Below are positions 42,572 to 51,772 of a stretch of 64,000 nt of DNA, piece by piece. The first letter of the stretch is position 1, and each line of letters opens with the position of its first letter. Both the position numbers and the translations under genes were made by a program. Source of the stretch: JAZLJD01 sp045617725 (GTDB lineage: Bacteria; Bacillota; Clostridia; Lachnospirales; Lachnospiraceae); NCBI GenBank assembly GCA_045617725.1, contig JAZLJD010000028.1, forward strand, positions 1 to 64,000, read 5' to 3'. The notes beneath the pieces are model-generated. The model was given only the letters and a program-made list of their open reading frames with translations, was not told the origin of the DNA and ran no database searches.

Positions 42572-44326
42572 ATGATGAGATCATTGTATGCCGGTGTATC
42601 CGGTCTGAAGACACATCAGACCAAGATGGACGTCATCGGTAATAATATTGCTAACGTTAACACAGTAGCATACAAATCCAGTTCCATTACCTTTTCGGAA
42701 CTGATGTACCAAACCACACAGAAAGCTTCCGGACCGAACGGAACCACAGGAACCGCCGGTACCAATGCCAAGCAGATCGGTCTTGGTGTTACAAGCGGAG
42801 CAATCAGTAATTCCATTACCACAGCAGGTGCTACCCAGACCACGGGTAACCCCTTCGATTTAAAGATTACAGGTGATGCGTTCTTCATCGTATCCAACGG
42901 CGGTGATACATTATTCACCCGAGACGGATCCTTCTACGTTGATGCAGCAGGTAACCTCGCAATGAGTTCCACCGGTTACAACGTAATGGGCTGGCAGGCA
43001 GATGATGCCACACAGACGATTAAGGCCGACACGGTTACGCCCCTCCGAATCTTAAGCCCCGCAAACCTTACATACCCGCCTGAAGCAACAACACAGGCTT
43101 ACATCTCCGGAATCGTCGACAAAAACGATACAAACGTTAACTCAACTTCCGGTAAGATTATGAACCTCGGCTTCTACGATGAACTGGGTTACAGCTACAC
43201 AGCCAAGCTCAGTATTCACGCAACCACAGAGCCCGGTGAGTATTACGTAGTATTGGATGATATTCAGAATGCAGAGGGTGCTTCCATTAAGGAAGAATAT
43301 GAAGCAGCCGATATCAGCGAAATCGTCAAGATGGGTAATCCGTTCGCTGCCAATGTATCGGAATCCTACTTCTTAATCTCCAGTGCGGACAAATTAAGCG
43401 CAGCAGATTCCTTTACCATTAAGGCCAATGTCGACGGTGTGGATTATCAGATCAGCACAAAGGCAACCGGTTCGGATGTGGCCATTGCCATCAGCAACGA
43501 TACCACGAATAATTTAGTTTCCATCGAGTCTCAGACTGCGGAAGCTACACCGACCAAGACACTTACATTTGAAGCAGCCGATCTTGACAAATCCGCAGGA
43601 ACCGCACCGGATACCGTTACCGTAAGAGATGCTCTTTCCAAACTCTACAACATCGATTTGGAAGGCGTTCAGAATCTTTCCATCGATATGGAAACCGGCG
43701 AAATGACGGTTACCAACCGAAACGTAGCGGGCTGCAAGCTGATTTATGATGTTACAACCGGTAAGTTCCGTTCCGTAGACGGAGCCGATGCCTGCACAAT
43801 CGACTTTAACAATTACGTCGGTGGCGGTACAACCGGAAGAACACTCGGAAACTTTAAGGATATTACGGTTGATTTCTCCAAATCTACCATGTTTGACAAT
43901 AACGGTACCTCCACGGTAAGCGCAACCAACGGCACCGACAAGGGTCTTGGAACCGGACGTAAGCTCGGTGATATGACCGGTGTTTCCATCTCAAACAACG
44001 GTATGATTTACGCAACCTACGATAACGGCCAGACGAAGCTTTTGGGCCAGATTGCAGTTACGGAATTCAGTAACGCAGCAGGCCTTGAGAAGAAGGGCGA
44101 CAACCTCTATGAGGCAACCCAGAACTCCGGCGATTTCGATGGCATCGGAATCGATATCAGCAGTAACGGCGGTTACATGAATACCGGCGTACTGGAGATG
44201 AGTAACGTCGATCTTTCCTCCGAATTTACGGAGATGATTACGACGCAGAGAGGTTTCCAGGCCAATAGCCGTATCATTACAACTTCCGATACATTACTGG
44301 AAGAACTTGTTAATCTGAAACGATAA
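42572..44326 (+). CDS. flgE: Flagellar hook protein FlgE
   Basis: 584 residues. Conserved N-terminus (SLYAGVSGLKTHQTKMDVIGNNIANVNTVAYKSS) and C-terminus (NVDLSSEFTEMITTQRGFQANSRIITTSDTLLEELVNL). The middle (about 230-450) is a long variable exposed domain, making it larger than enteric FlgE (about 400) but typical for clostridia. GGAGGTC RBS. Confidence 0.96.
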   Translation: MMRSLYAGVSGLKTHQTKMDVIGNNIANVNTVAYKSSSITFSELMYQTTQKASGPNGTTGTAGTNAKQIGLGVTSGAISNSITTAGATQTTGNPFDLKITGDAFFIVSNGGDTLFTRDGSFYVDAAGNLAMSSTGYNVMGWQADDATQTIKADTVTPLRILSPANLTYPPEATTQAYISGIVDKNDTNVNSTSGKIMNLGFYDELGYSYTAKLSIHATTEPGEYYVVLDDIQNAEGASIKEEYEAADISEIVKMGNPFAANVSESYFLISSADKLSAADSFTIKANVDGVDYQISTKATGSDVAIAISNDTTNNLVSIESQTAEATPTKTLTFEAADLDKSAGTAPDTVTVRDALSKLYNIDLEGVQNLSIDMETGEMTVTNRNVAGCKLIYDVTTGKFRSVDGADACTIDFNNYVGGGTTGRTLGNFKDITVDFSKSTMFDNNGTSTVSATNGTDKGLGTGRKLGDMTGVSISNNGMIYATYDNGQTKLLGQIAVTEFSNAAGLEKKGDNLYEATQNSGDFDGIGIDISSNGGYMNTGVLEMSNVDLSSEFTEMITTQRGFQANSRIITTSDTLLEELVNLKR

Positions 44327-44334
44327 TAACTGAA

Positions 44335-44379
44335 CCATGAGGCCGGAAGCAGCCCAAAGGCTGCTTTCGGTAATCATGG
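44335..44379 (+). terminator. Strong hairpin downstream of flgE (attenuator or processing site)
   Basis: CCGGAAGCAGCC (44343-44354) pairs with GGCTGCTTTCGG (44359-44370), 4-nt loop, one G-T pair; an outer CCATGA/TCATGG stem extends it. ATTTTTGCGTTT follows, a weak T-tract, so partial termination or 3'-end protection of the hook message is plausible. Confidence 0.6.
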
Positions 44380-44407
44380 ATTTTTGCGTTTATTAGAGGA
44401 GACCCGT

Positions 44408-44593
44408 ATGATTGAAATTACGAAGATGGATGGCTCCAAAATACTTGTAAATGTGAACCTGATTGAGCTCGTGGAGGAGACTCCGGATACGGTCTTAACC
44501 CTATCTACAGGTAGGAAACTAATTATAAAAGAAAGTAGACAAGAAGTTAAAAATTTAGTAACATTGTATAGAAAGGACGTTTCTGCCCAATAG
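44408..44593 (+). CDS. swrD: FlbD/SwrD-family flagellar protein
   Basis: 61 residues from ATG 44408 (AGAGGAG upstream): MIEITKMDGSKILVNVNLIELVEETPDTVLTLSTGRKLIIKES, the full FlbD family pattern. In Bacillus the homologue SwrD raises motor power for swarming. It lies between flgE and motA as in other Firmicutes. Confidence 0.9.
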   Translation: MIEITKMDGSKILVNVNLIELVEETPDTVLTLSTGRKLIIKESRQEVKNLVTLYRKDVSAQ

Positions 44594-44616
44594 GGGAGAA
44601 TTGGCGGTGAATTGCT

Positions 44617-45411
44617 TTGGATCTAGCGTCGATACTGGGTATAGTTTTATGTGCCGGACTGGTTGTTTTTGCCATTGCATCCGGTGCCGGAATTGGTGCC
44701 CTTATAAATTTCTATGATTTTACATCAGTATTGATCACTATAGGTGGCGCTATTTGCTGTGTTCTCGCAGGTTGTACTCTTCAGGAGTTCTTCTCGGGTC
44801 TTAAGAGCATTAAGCTTATCTTCAAGACTCCTGTCAACAATACCACGGAAATCATTAACAAAATTATTTCCCTTTCCAATGTTGCCCGTAAGGAAGGCTT
44901 ACTTTCTCTCGAGGAAGCGGCAGGGGATTTGGATGATGCCTTTTTAAAGAAGGGCATTCTTTTGATTGTTGATGGTACCGATCCCGATCTGGTACGCGGT
45001 ATTATGGAGACAGAAATCGTTTCTATCGATGCAAGACATAAAGTCAATATAGGATTTTGGGACACCTTTGGTGCGATGGGACCTGCCTGGGGTATGATTG
45101 GTACTCTGGTTGGTCTTGTTAACATGTTAAATAACATGTCCGATGCAAGCTCCATCGGTCCTCAGATGGCGGTAGCACTTATTACAACCTTCTACGGTTC
45201 CATGATTGCCAACTGGATTTGTGCCCCGACGTCCACCAAACTTAAGTCACAAAACGCAGCAGAAATTCAAACCAAGGAAATCATTATCGAAGGCCTCCTT
45301 TCCATTCAGGCCGGCGAGAATCCCCGAGTTATCGAGGAGAAACTGAAGTCCTTCCTGGCTCCTAAAGACAGAGCTGCTTCCGAAGAAGCAGGAGGTGAAG
45401 AGGTTGGCTAA
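44617..45411 (+). CDS. motA: Flagellar stator protein MotA
   Basis: 264 residues with four membrane helices (two near the N-terminus, two around 150-210) and the cytoplasmic loop that contacts FliG. The conserved GAMGPAWGMIGTLVGLVNML segment carries the channel proline region. Forms the ion channel with MotB. Starts with TTG after GGCGGTG; a separate stator elsewhere cannot be excluded. Confidence 0.95.
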   Translation: MDLASILGIVLCAGLVVFAIASGAGIGALINFYDFTSVLITIGGAICCVLAGCTLQEFFSGLKSIKLIFKTPVNNTTEIINKIISLSNVARKEGLLSLEEAAGDLDDAFLKKGILLIVDGTDPDLVRGIMETEIVSIDARHKVNIGFWDTFGAMGPAWGMIGTLVGLVNMLNNMSDASSIGPQMAVALITTFYGSMIANWICAPTSTKLKSQNAAEIQTKEIIIEGLLSIQAGENPRVIEEKLKSFLAPKDRAASEEAGGEEVG

Positions 45412-46246
45412 AATAAAAGAAGATCCCCCGAAACCGGGTGCAGCGTGGATGAACACCTTCGCGGATCTTATGAACCTGCTTCTTTGCTTTTTCGTTTTGC
45501 TTTTTTCCATGTCCACCATTGACGCGGAGAAATTTAAAGCAGTTGCAGAATCCATGGCCCAGACCTTCAGCATCTTTCAGGCAGGTGCCACGGCAATCGG
45601 CGATGGTGTCCTTTTAAGTAACGGTGTCAGCCAGTTAAACGAACTGGATGAATATATCAATTCCATGGGCAAGACCACGGAAGGTAAGGTAGATAAAAAT
45701 ATCGAGGGTCAGGACATCGCAGACCGCGATGATGCTGCCGAAGCCGCCAAGGCATTCTCCCAGGTGGAGGATGAGAAACTTAAGGCATCCGAAGCTTTGG
45801 CTGAGAAAATCGAGGAAGCACTCGATGAGTCGGAGATGAGCGAGATCGTGCAGGTCAGCTTCAATTCCAACTATGTTCTGCTTACCATGAGCGGTACCTT
45901 CCTGTTTGACTCCGGCAAGGCCGATATCCAGTCCGATGCCATTCCGGTTCTCGACAGAGTAGGAAGAATCCTCGAGCGTTACGCAGACCAGGGCATTGAA
46001 ATCGAAGGACACACCGATACAGTTCCCTGTACGAGCGGCCGTTTTGAGAATAACGACGTGCTTTCATCCTACAGAGCACTTGCCGTATTCAATTATTTTG
46101 AGGAGAACACAACCATCGATCCTGCACAGATGAAACACTCGGGACGCGGTGAGTATTGTCCCGTAGCAGATAACTCTACGGCAGAGGGACGTGCCAAGAA
46201 CCGCCGTGTAGAGATTAAGGTGTTCCACGAACTGAGTAATAAATAA
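45404..46246 (+). CDS. motB: Flagellar stator protein MotB
   Basis: 280 residues. TTG 45404 is chosen: GGAGGTG lies 6 nt before it, and the product begins MAKIKEDPPKPGAAW; a GTG at 45395 would overlap that RBS. Single helix with the ion-binding Asp21 (NTFADLMNLLLCFF), linker, and OmpA-like peptidoglycan-binding domain (DRVGRILERYADQGIEIEGHTDT...AKNRRVEI). It overlaps motA by 8 bp, fitting a coupled pair. Confidence 0.94.
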   Translation: MAKIKEDPPKPGAAWMNTFADLMNLLLCFFVLLFSMSTIDAEKFKAVAESMAQTFSIFQAGATAIGDGVLLSNGVSQLNELDEYINSMGKTTEGKVDKNIEGQDIADRDDAAEAAKAFSQVEDEKLKASEALAEKIEEALDESEMSEIVQVSFNSNYVLLTMSGTFLFDSGKADIQSDAIPVLDRVGRILERYADQGIEIEGHTDTVPCTSGRFENNDVLSSYRALAVFNYFEENTTIDPAQMKHSGRGEYCPVADNSTAEGRAKNRRVEIKVFHELSNK

Positions 46247-46288
46247 ACTGTAGCTATGCTTTTTGGCACAGCACAGAAAGGGATATAT

Positions 46289-46807
46289 ATGAAGAAGAAT
46301 TTAATGACCGTCATTATACTGGCACTTTTGGTAGTGAATCTGGTTTTGACCGGTATTATGATGTTTTCCGTTACGAGTACTTCACAGAAGACCGCAGCAT
46401 TGATCGGACAGATTGGTACCATTCTGAATCTGGAACTGGAACCGGTTGCGGATGCCGGTGGCGAAGAAGTACGTCAGGTATCCATTGAGAATACCGAATT
46501 CCGTGACCTGACCGACAAGATGACGATTCGTCTTGCTCCGACCGCGGACGATCCGAATCCTCATTATGTTATCGTGGAGGCAACCATTCTCCTTGATACG
46601 ATGCATGAGGATTATAAGAAACTTTCCGAGAAAATCAGCACCAGTGTTATTCAGAGTCTGTTCTTTGAGAAATTGGGAACCTATACGTACGAAAGCCTTA
46701 CGGGACATGAGGATGAGGCCAGAGCAGAGGTACTTAAGGCAATTCAGGACATGTTTGACACCGACATGATTTATGATGTGAAATTCAAGAGCATCATGAT
46801 GCAATAA
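46289..46807 (+). CDS. fliL: Flagellar basal-body-associated protein FliL
   Basis: 172 residues from ATG 46289 (AAAGGGAT upstream; an in-frame ATG at 46256 would add 11 residues). One N-terminal membrane helix (about 5-28) and the periplasmic-type FliL domain with PHYVIVEATILLD. It surrounds MotAB stators. The gap before it holds an 18-bp block (46255-46272) nearly identical to one before the HD-domain gene. Confidence 0.88.
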   Translation: MKKNLMTVIILALLVVNLVLTGIMMFSVTSTSQKTAALIGQIGTILNLELEPVADAGGEEVRQVSIENTEFRDLTDKMTIRLAPTADDPNPHYVIVEATILLDTMHEDYKKLSEKISTSVIQSLFFEKLGTYTYESLTGHEDEARAEVLKAIQDMFDTDMIYDVKFKSIMMQ

Positions 46808-46841
46808 CGCAGCGTAGCTGTGAACGAGGAGGTGAGTGTGC

Positions 46842-47822
46842 GTGGGCGAGGTTTTATCTCAAAGTGAGATAGACAGTCTGTTGGCAGCTCTCAGTACCGG
46901 CGAGCTCGATGTGGAAGAAATAAATGATACGCCGGAGAAGCAGGTCAAGAATTACGACTTTGCAAGACCCGCTAAGTTCTCCAAAGAACATCTGCGTACA
47001 CTTGGTATTATCTTCGAACATTACGGTCGTTTGTTATCGACGAACCTGCCGGTTTATTTAAGAAAGAATGTACAGGTTAAGATGGCCAGCTCCGAGACGG
47101 TTACATTCTCGGAATTCTCGAACGCTTTGTCGAATCCCGTCATCCTGTGTATCGTCAATTTCGAGCCCTTGAACGGTAGTATTATCATCGAACTTACAGC
47201 GAATCTCGGCTACGCCATTGTAGACCGAATGCTGGGAGGAACCGGCAGTACGCTGGACAAGACCAGAGAGTTTTCGGACATAGAGCTTAGGATTATCGAG
47301 AAAATCATGGTTGTCTGTATGAACCTTCTTCGCGAACCATGGAAGAACGTGGTTGAAATTAATCCTATTCTGGAAAGGGTGGAGACGAATCCCCAGTTTG
47401 CTCAGATTGTAGCACCGAATGATATGGTATCCATTATCACGCTGAATGTGCGTATCGGTGATGTCGAGGGATTCATGAACCTGTGTATGCCGTTCTTCAC
47501 ACTCGAGAGCATTATGGACCGACTGAATACGAAGTTCTGGTTCTCGAACATGAAGGAAGAAGAGGATGCGGACTATCAGCAGTATTTGGAAATGATGCTG
47601 CGAAAGGTTGATGTGCCGGTCAAGGCGGTACTCGGACACAGCACAGTTACAGTCAACGATTTCGCGAATCTCCAAGTAGGCGACATTATTCGTCTCGATA
47701 CGCATGTGGACGAAGAAATGGAAGTCTATGTAGGTAATATAAAGAAATTTTCTGCAGTACCCGGTTCCAGCAAGGACAGCTACGCTGTCAGGGTTACTTC
47801 AGTAATCAGAGAGGAGGAATAA
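46842..47822 (+). CDS. fliM: Flagellar motor switch protein FliM
   Basis: 326 residues from GTG 46842 (GGAGGTG 7 nt upstream; GTG 46836 overlaps the RBS). The N-terminal CheY-P docking peptide LSQSEIDSLLAAL is intact, then a CheC-like middle domain and a SpoA C-terminal domain (LGHSTVTVNDFANLQVGDIIRLD). Forms the C-ring wall and receives the chemotaxis signal. Confidence 0.96.
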   Translation: MGEVLSQSEIDSLLAALSTGELDVEEINDTPEKQVKNYDFARPAKFSKEHLRTLGIIFEHYGRLLSTNLPVYLRKNVQVKMASSETVTFSEFSNALSNPVILCIVNFEPLNGSIIIELTANLGYAIVDRMLGGTGSTLDKTREFSDIELRIIEKIMVVCMNLLREPWKNVVEINPILERVETNPQFAQIVAPNDMVSIITLNVRIGDVEGFMNLCMPFFTLESIMDRLNTKFWFSNMKEEEDADYQQYLEMMLRKVDVPVKAVLGHSTVTVNDFANLQVGDIIRLDTHVDEEMEVYVGNIKKFSAVPGSSKDSYAVRVTSVIREEE

Positions 47823-47825
47823 AAC

Positions 47826-49142
47826 ATGGAAGGCTTATTATCCCAGGATGAGATAAATGCCCTGCTGAACGGCATGGATTTATCCGGGGGAGATACATCC
47901 GCTCCGGCGCCCGAAGAACCTGCGGCACCTGCCGGAGAAGTCTTGACTGATGTTGAGAAGGATGCCATCGGTGAAGTAGCCAATATATCCATGGGTACTT
48001 CCGCAACTACACTGTATTCTCTCGTAAATCGTAAGGTTAATATCACAACTCCCGTAGTTACTGTCGTAAATTGGGACAATGTAGTAGGTGATGAAGCCAA
48101 GCCCTGCGTATTTATTCAGATTCAGTACACAGTAGGACTGGATGGAACAAACATATTAGTATTACAGGAACATGATGTTAAGGTTATCACAGACCTCATG
48201 ATGGGCGGTGATGGCTCTAATATAGAGGGAGAGCTCGGAGAGCTGCACTTATCTGCAATATCCGAAGCGATGAACCAGATGATGGGTTCATCCGCAACCA
48301 GCCTTTCCTCAATGCTTGGAACGAAGATTGATATCAGCCCCCCGGATGCGAGAGTCGTTGATCATTCGGATTCCATTATGCCGAAGGATATCGCTGATTT
48401 CTTATCCGGAGAATTCGTTAAGATTGAATTCCGAATGCAAATCGACGATTTGGTTGATTCAACGCTTATGCAGTTATATCCGATTGATTTCGCAAGATCT
48501 CTTTACAATCGGTTTATGATGCATCAGACAGAGGAACTGGAGGAAACTACCGCTTCCGCTCCCGCACCGGAACCTGCACCGCAGCCTGCACCGCAACCTG
48601 AACCGTCCATGAACATGGGCATGGATCCTTCCATGCAAGGCATGGGAATGCAAGGTATGGGAATGCAGGGCATGGGTATGGATCCTTCCATGCAGGGCAT
48701 GGGAATGCAGGGCATGGGAATGCAGGGCATGGGAATGCAGGGCATGGGAATGCCGGGTATGGGAATGCAAGGCATGGGAATGCAGGGCATGGGAATGCCG
48801 GGTATGGGAATGCAAGGCATGGGAATGCCGGGTATGGCTATGCAGGGCATGAATATACAGCCTGTTCAGTTCCAGAATTTCAATAGTGGTTACGGCGTAG
48901 CACAAGGCCAGGAAAATATAGAACTAATCCGGGATGTCCCGTTGGAAGTTACCGTAGAACTCGGCAGAACCAACAAATCCATTTCAGACATTCTCGACTT
49001 TGCTCCGGGTACGATTATCGAACTTGATAAGATTGCCGGTGAGCCTATTGATGTATTAGTGAATGGCAAGTTCGTAGCTAAGGGTGAAGTAGTAGTAATA
49101 GAAGAAAGTTTCAGCGTTCGAATCACTGAAATCATTAAGTAA
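47826..49142 (+). CDS. fliY: FliY: switch phosphatase with Met/Gly-repeat linker
   Basis: 438 residues. An N-terminal FliM-like peptide (LLSQDEINALLNGMDL) is followed by a CheC-type phosphatase domain with both active helices kept (EKDAIGEVANISMGTSA and AISEAMNQMMGSSA; Glu/Asn pairs). Then comes a proline-rich stretch and an unusual linker (about 260-343) built of GMGMQ/GMGMP units, and a C-terminal FliN/SpoA domain (LEVTVELGRTNKSISDILDFAPG). It dephosphorylates CheY-P at the C-ring. Other FliY linkers are short or Glu/Pro-rich; this one is roughly one-third methionine. Confidence 0.95.
   Translation: MEGLLSQDEINALLNGMDLSGGDTSAPAPEEPAAPAGEVLTDVEKDAIGEVANISMGTSATTLYSLVNRKVNITTPVVTVVNWDNVVGDEAKPCVFIQIQYTVGLDGTNILVLQEHDVKVITDLMMGGDGSNIEGELGELHLSAISEAMNQMMGSSATSLSSMLGTKIDISPPDARVVDHSDSIMPKDIADFLSGEFVKIEFRMQIDDLVDSTLMQLYPIDFARSLYNRFMMHQTEELEETTASAPAPEPAPQPAPQPEPSMNMGMDPSMQGMGMQGMGMQGMGMDPSMQGMGMQGMGMQGMGMQGMGMPGMGMQGMGMQGMGMPGMGMQGMGMPGMAMQGMNIQPVQFQNFNSGYGVAQGQENIELIRDVPLEVTVELGRTNKSISDILDFAPGTIIELDKIAGEPIDVLVNGKFVAKGEVVVIEESFSVRITEIIK
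48613..48845 (+). repeat. 15-bp in-frame repeat encoding the FliY Met/Gly linker
   Basis: Units GGCATGGGAATGCAG (variants with CCG for CAG, or ATGGATCCTTCCATG insertions) recur about 13 times. The near-identity of units at the DNA level suggests recent slippage. Confidence 0.93.
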
Positions 49143-49156
49143 AGAGGAGATTTAAA

Positions 49157-49519
49157 ATGGCAAAGAATATTTTGATTGTTGATGATGCAGCTTTCATGCG
49201 CATGATGATTAAGGATATCCTTACTAAGAATGGCTATACCGTAGTAGGCGAGGCAGAAAACGGCGCCAAGGCATTCGAAAAATACAACGAATTGAAACCG
49301 GACCTTGTTCTTATGGATATTACCATGCCGGAAGTAGACGGTATTCAGGCACTTAAGATGATTAAGGGTGCCGATGCCAGTGCTACCGTTATTATGTGTT
49401 CCGCAATGGGCCAGCAGGCAATGGTTATTGATGCAATTCAGGCCGGTGCCAAAGACTTTATCGTTAAGCCTTTCCAGCCGGAGCGTGTTCTTGAAGCAGT
49501 AAAGAAGGTTGTAGGTTAA
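49157..49519 (+). CDS. cheY: Chemotaxis response regulator CheY
   Basis: 120-residue single receiver domain. Phosphoacceptor Asp54 in LVLMDITMPE, acidic pair in IVDDAAFMR, switch Ser in IMCSAMG and Lys in IVKPF. It carries signal from CheA to FliM and is cleared by FliY and CheC. No output domain. It lies 14 bp after fliY. Confidence 0.97.
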   Translation: MAKNILIVDDAAFMRMMIKDILTKNGYTVVGEAENGAKAFEKYNELKPDLVLMDITMPEVDGIQALKMIKGADASATVIMCSAMGQQAMVIDAIQAGAKDFIVKPFQPERVLEAVKKVVG

Positions 49520-49863
49520 TGTTGCTTACGAGCTCAAATACCTGGGTACAGTTTATCGGTGTGCTCATTATTTTCATTTTTGTACTGGCACTTATTTATT
49601 TTGTTACAAGATGGATTGCCGGCTATCAAAAAGGAATGATGGGCAACCATAACATTACCATTATTGATACGATGCGGATTTCACAGAATCAGTATGTCCA
49701 GATCGTCAAAATCGGACAGAAGTTTCTGGCACTCGGCATTTCGAAGGATCAGATTACTGTTCTGACGGAACTTGACGAAAGCGAAATTCAATATAACATT
49801 TCGGAGAATAAACCTCTTTCATTTAAAGAAATACTGAATCAGGTTAAAAGCAAGAATAAGTGA
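49519..49863 (+). CDS. fliO: Flagellar biosynthesis protein FliO
   Basis: 114 residues. One membrane helix (about 9-31) and a short FliO domain with DTMRISQNQYVQIVKIGQKFLALGIS. It helps FliP assemble. Starts on the last base of the cheY stop and overlaps fliP by 4 bp. Confidence 0.85.
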   Translation: MLLTSSNTWVQFIGVLIIFIFVLALIYFVTRWIAGYQKGMMGNHNITIIDTMRISQNQYVQIVKIGQKFLALGISKDQITVLTELDESEIQYNISENKPLSFKEILNQVKSKNK

Positions 49864-50684
49864 AAAAGTTTTGTAAAAAATTATTTACAAAAAAGAATAT
49901 CGCATTTCTGATATGCCTGCTGGTTTTGGCAGGCATATTATGTATGGGCTTAACGAAGACCGCCTATGCAGCAGAGCTCCCGGGTGATGTCGGAGACGGC
50001 AACCTTGCCAATACCTTTACCATTTCCTTTGGTACGGGGGAAGGCAACGGTTCTCTGAACGGAGCACTTCGTATTCTGTTTGTTCTGACCGCAATCTCGC
50101 TGATTCCTTTTTTGCTCCTGACCATCACGAGCTTTACGAGAATCATCATAGTATTGCACTTTACGAGAACGGCACTGAATACGCAGACCGCGCCGCCCAA
50201 CCAGGTGCTGATTGCCATAGCAATCTTCTTAACGGCCTTTATCATGATGCCCACCTTTACAACCTCGTATCAAGCCGCGATTGTGCCTTTTAACAACGGG
50301 GAGATTACGCAGGAGGAAGCCTTTACGAAGGCGATGGAACCGTTCCGCGAGTTCATGTTTAAGCAGACGCAGCGGGATGACATCTACACCTTTATGGAGA
50401 TTTCCGGCCATATGGAGGGATGGGATCTTTCCATGGAGGCAGTGCCCACTTATGTTTTGATTCCGAGCTTTATTTTGAGCGAACTTCGGGAAGCGTTTAT
50501 CATAGGTTTCCTGATTTATATACCCTTCGTGGTTATAGATATGGTGGTATCGTCCATCCTCATGAGTATGGGTATGATGATGCTGCCGCCCACGACCATT
50601 TCCATGCCGTTCAAGATTCTGCTTTTTATCCTGGCAGACGGTTGGAATCTGGTGATTGTGGGACTTGTTAATTCATTCTACTAG
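49860..50684 (+). CDS. fliP: Flagellar export gate protein FliP
   Basis: 274 residues. Signal-peptide-like first helix, then the FliP family pattern: FLLLTITSFTRIIIVLHFTRTALNTQTAPPNQVLIAIAIFLTAFIMMPTF and the C-terminal DMVVSSILMSMGMMMLPPTTISMPFKILLFILADGW. GTG start. Five FliP subunits with FliQ and FliR make the export channel. Confidence 0.97.
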   Translation: MKKFCKKLFTKKNIAFLICLLVLAGILCMGLTKTAYAAELPGDVGDGNLANTFTISFGTGEGNGSLNGALRILFVLTAISLIPFLLLTITSFTRIIIVLHFTRTALNTQTAPPNQVLIAIAIFLTAFIMMPTFTTSYQAAIVPFNNGEITQEEAFTKAMEPFREFMFKQTQRDDIYTFMEISGHMEGWDLSMEAVPTYVLIPSFILSELREAFIIGFLIYIPFVVIDMVVSSILMSMGMMMLPPTTISMPFKILLFILADGWNLVIVGLVNSFY

Positions 50685-50707
50685 CGATTTGAGCAGGAGT
50701 GTTGATT

Positions 50708-50974
50708 ATGACAGAAGGAATGGTAGCGGATATCATTAGCGAAGGCCTTATGTGTACTTTAAAATGTGCACTGCCTGTTCTTTTGGTATCACTGATTATC
50801 GGCTTATTGGTATCCATATTCCAAACGGTTACATCCATTCAGGAACAGACGCTGACCTTCGTTCCGAAGATTCTCGGAATATTTCTCGTCATCATCCTTT
50901 TGGGTTCCTGGATACTCGGCAATATAACGGACTACATGGTTTACCTGTGGGCTGATTTTGACAGATTTCTTTAG
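50708..50974 (+). CDS. fliQ: Flagellar export gate protein FliQ
   Basis: 88 residues from ATG 50708 with AGGAG 8 nt upstream; a GTG at 50699 overlaps that RBS. Two membrane helices flanking VSIFQTVTSIQEQTLTFVPKI, the FliQ core. Part of the FliPQR channel. Confidence 0.95.
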   Translation: MTEGMVADIISEGLMCTLKCALPVLLVSLIIGLLVSIFQTVTSIQEQTLTFVPKILGIFLVIILLGSWILGNITDYMVYLWADFDRFL

Positions 50975-50988
50975 ATACGAGACAGAAC

Positions 50989-51771
50989 ATGATTGATTTG
51001 AGCTTTTCGATACAGGAATTGGAATATTTTCTGCTGATACTGACGAGAATTACCTGCTTCGTTTATCTGGCTCCGTTTTTTGGCGCAACGAATGTGCCCA
51101 ATCGTGTCAAGATAGCCTTGTCCGTATTCTTTTCTTTTTTGGTATACGAATTGACGATGCCGCATGTATTCCCTGCGTATGCGGATCTTCTGGAGTATAC
51201 AATCCTGATTTTGAAGGAAGCAATCACAGGACTTTTGATCGGCTTCGGTGCCAATATCTGTTCCACGATTGTGAACTTTGCGGGACATCTTGCGGATATG
51301 GAGATGGGTCTTTCCATGGCGTCCATGTTCGATCCCACGACGAAACAATCCTCTACGGTGAGCGGAGTTTTGTACCAGAACGGTTTTATGCTGATACTCA
51401 TCGTAACCGGCTTCTACAGATACCTTTTGAAGGCACTGGTTGAGACCTTTACCCTGATAGAAATCGGCGGGGCCTCAATCAATCTGAATTCCTTAAACGG
51501 AACGATGATTACCTTCCTTGGTGAATACATGATTTTGGGCTTTCGAATCGCATTGCCCATCATATCGGCTGCAATGCTTTTGAACGCAGTACTGGCCATC
51601 CTGGCCAAAATCGCACCGCAGATGAACATGTTTGCGGTAGGAATGCAGCTCAAGATTATTGTGGGATTTATGATATTGTTTTTAACGATCGGCATGATGC
51701 CGAAGATATCAGACTTCATCTTAAAAGAGATTCGGGTAATGATTACCAGAATGGTGGAAGGATTGATGTAA
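50989..51771 (+). CDS. fliR: Flagellar export gate protein FliR
   Basis: 260 residues, about six hydrophobic segments, with ITRITCFVYLAPFFGATNVPNRVKIALS and the closing GMMPKISDFILKEIRVMI. One copy per export channel. Its stop is 1 bp before the flhB start. Confidence 0.95.
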   Translation: MIDLSFSIQELEYFLLILTRITCFVYLAPFFGATNVPNRVKIALSVFFSFLVYELTMPHVFPAYADLLEYTILILKEAITGLLIGFGANICSTIVNFAGHLADMEMGLSMASMFDPTTKQSSTVSGVLYQNGFMLILIVTGFYRYLLKALVETFTLIEIGGASINLNSLNGTMITFLGEYMILGFRIALPIISAAMLLNAVLAILAKIAPQMNMFAVGMQLKIIVGFMILFLTIGMMPKISDFILKEIRVMITRMVEGLM

Positions 51772-51772
51772 C

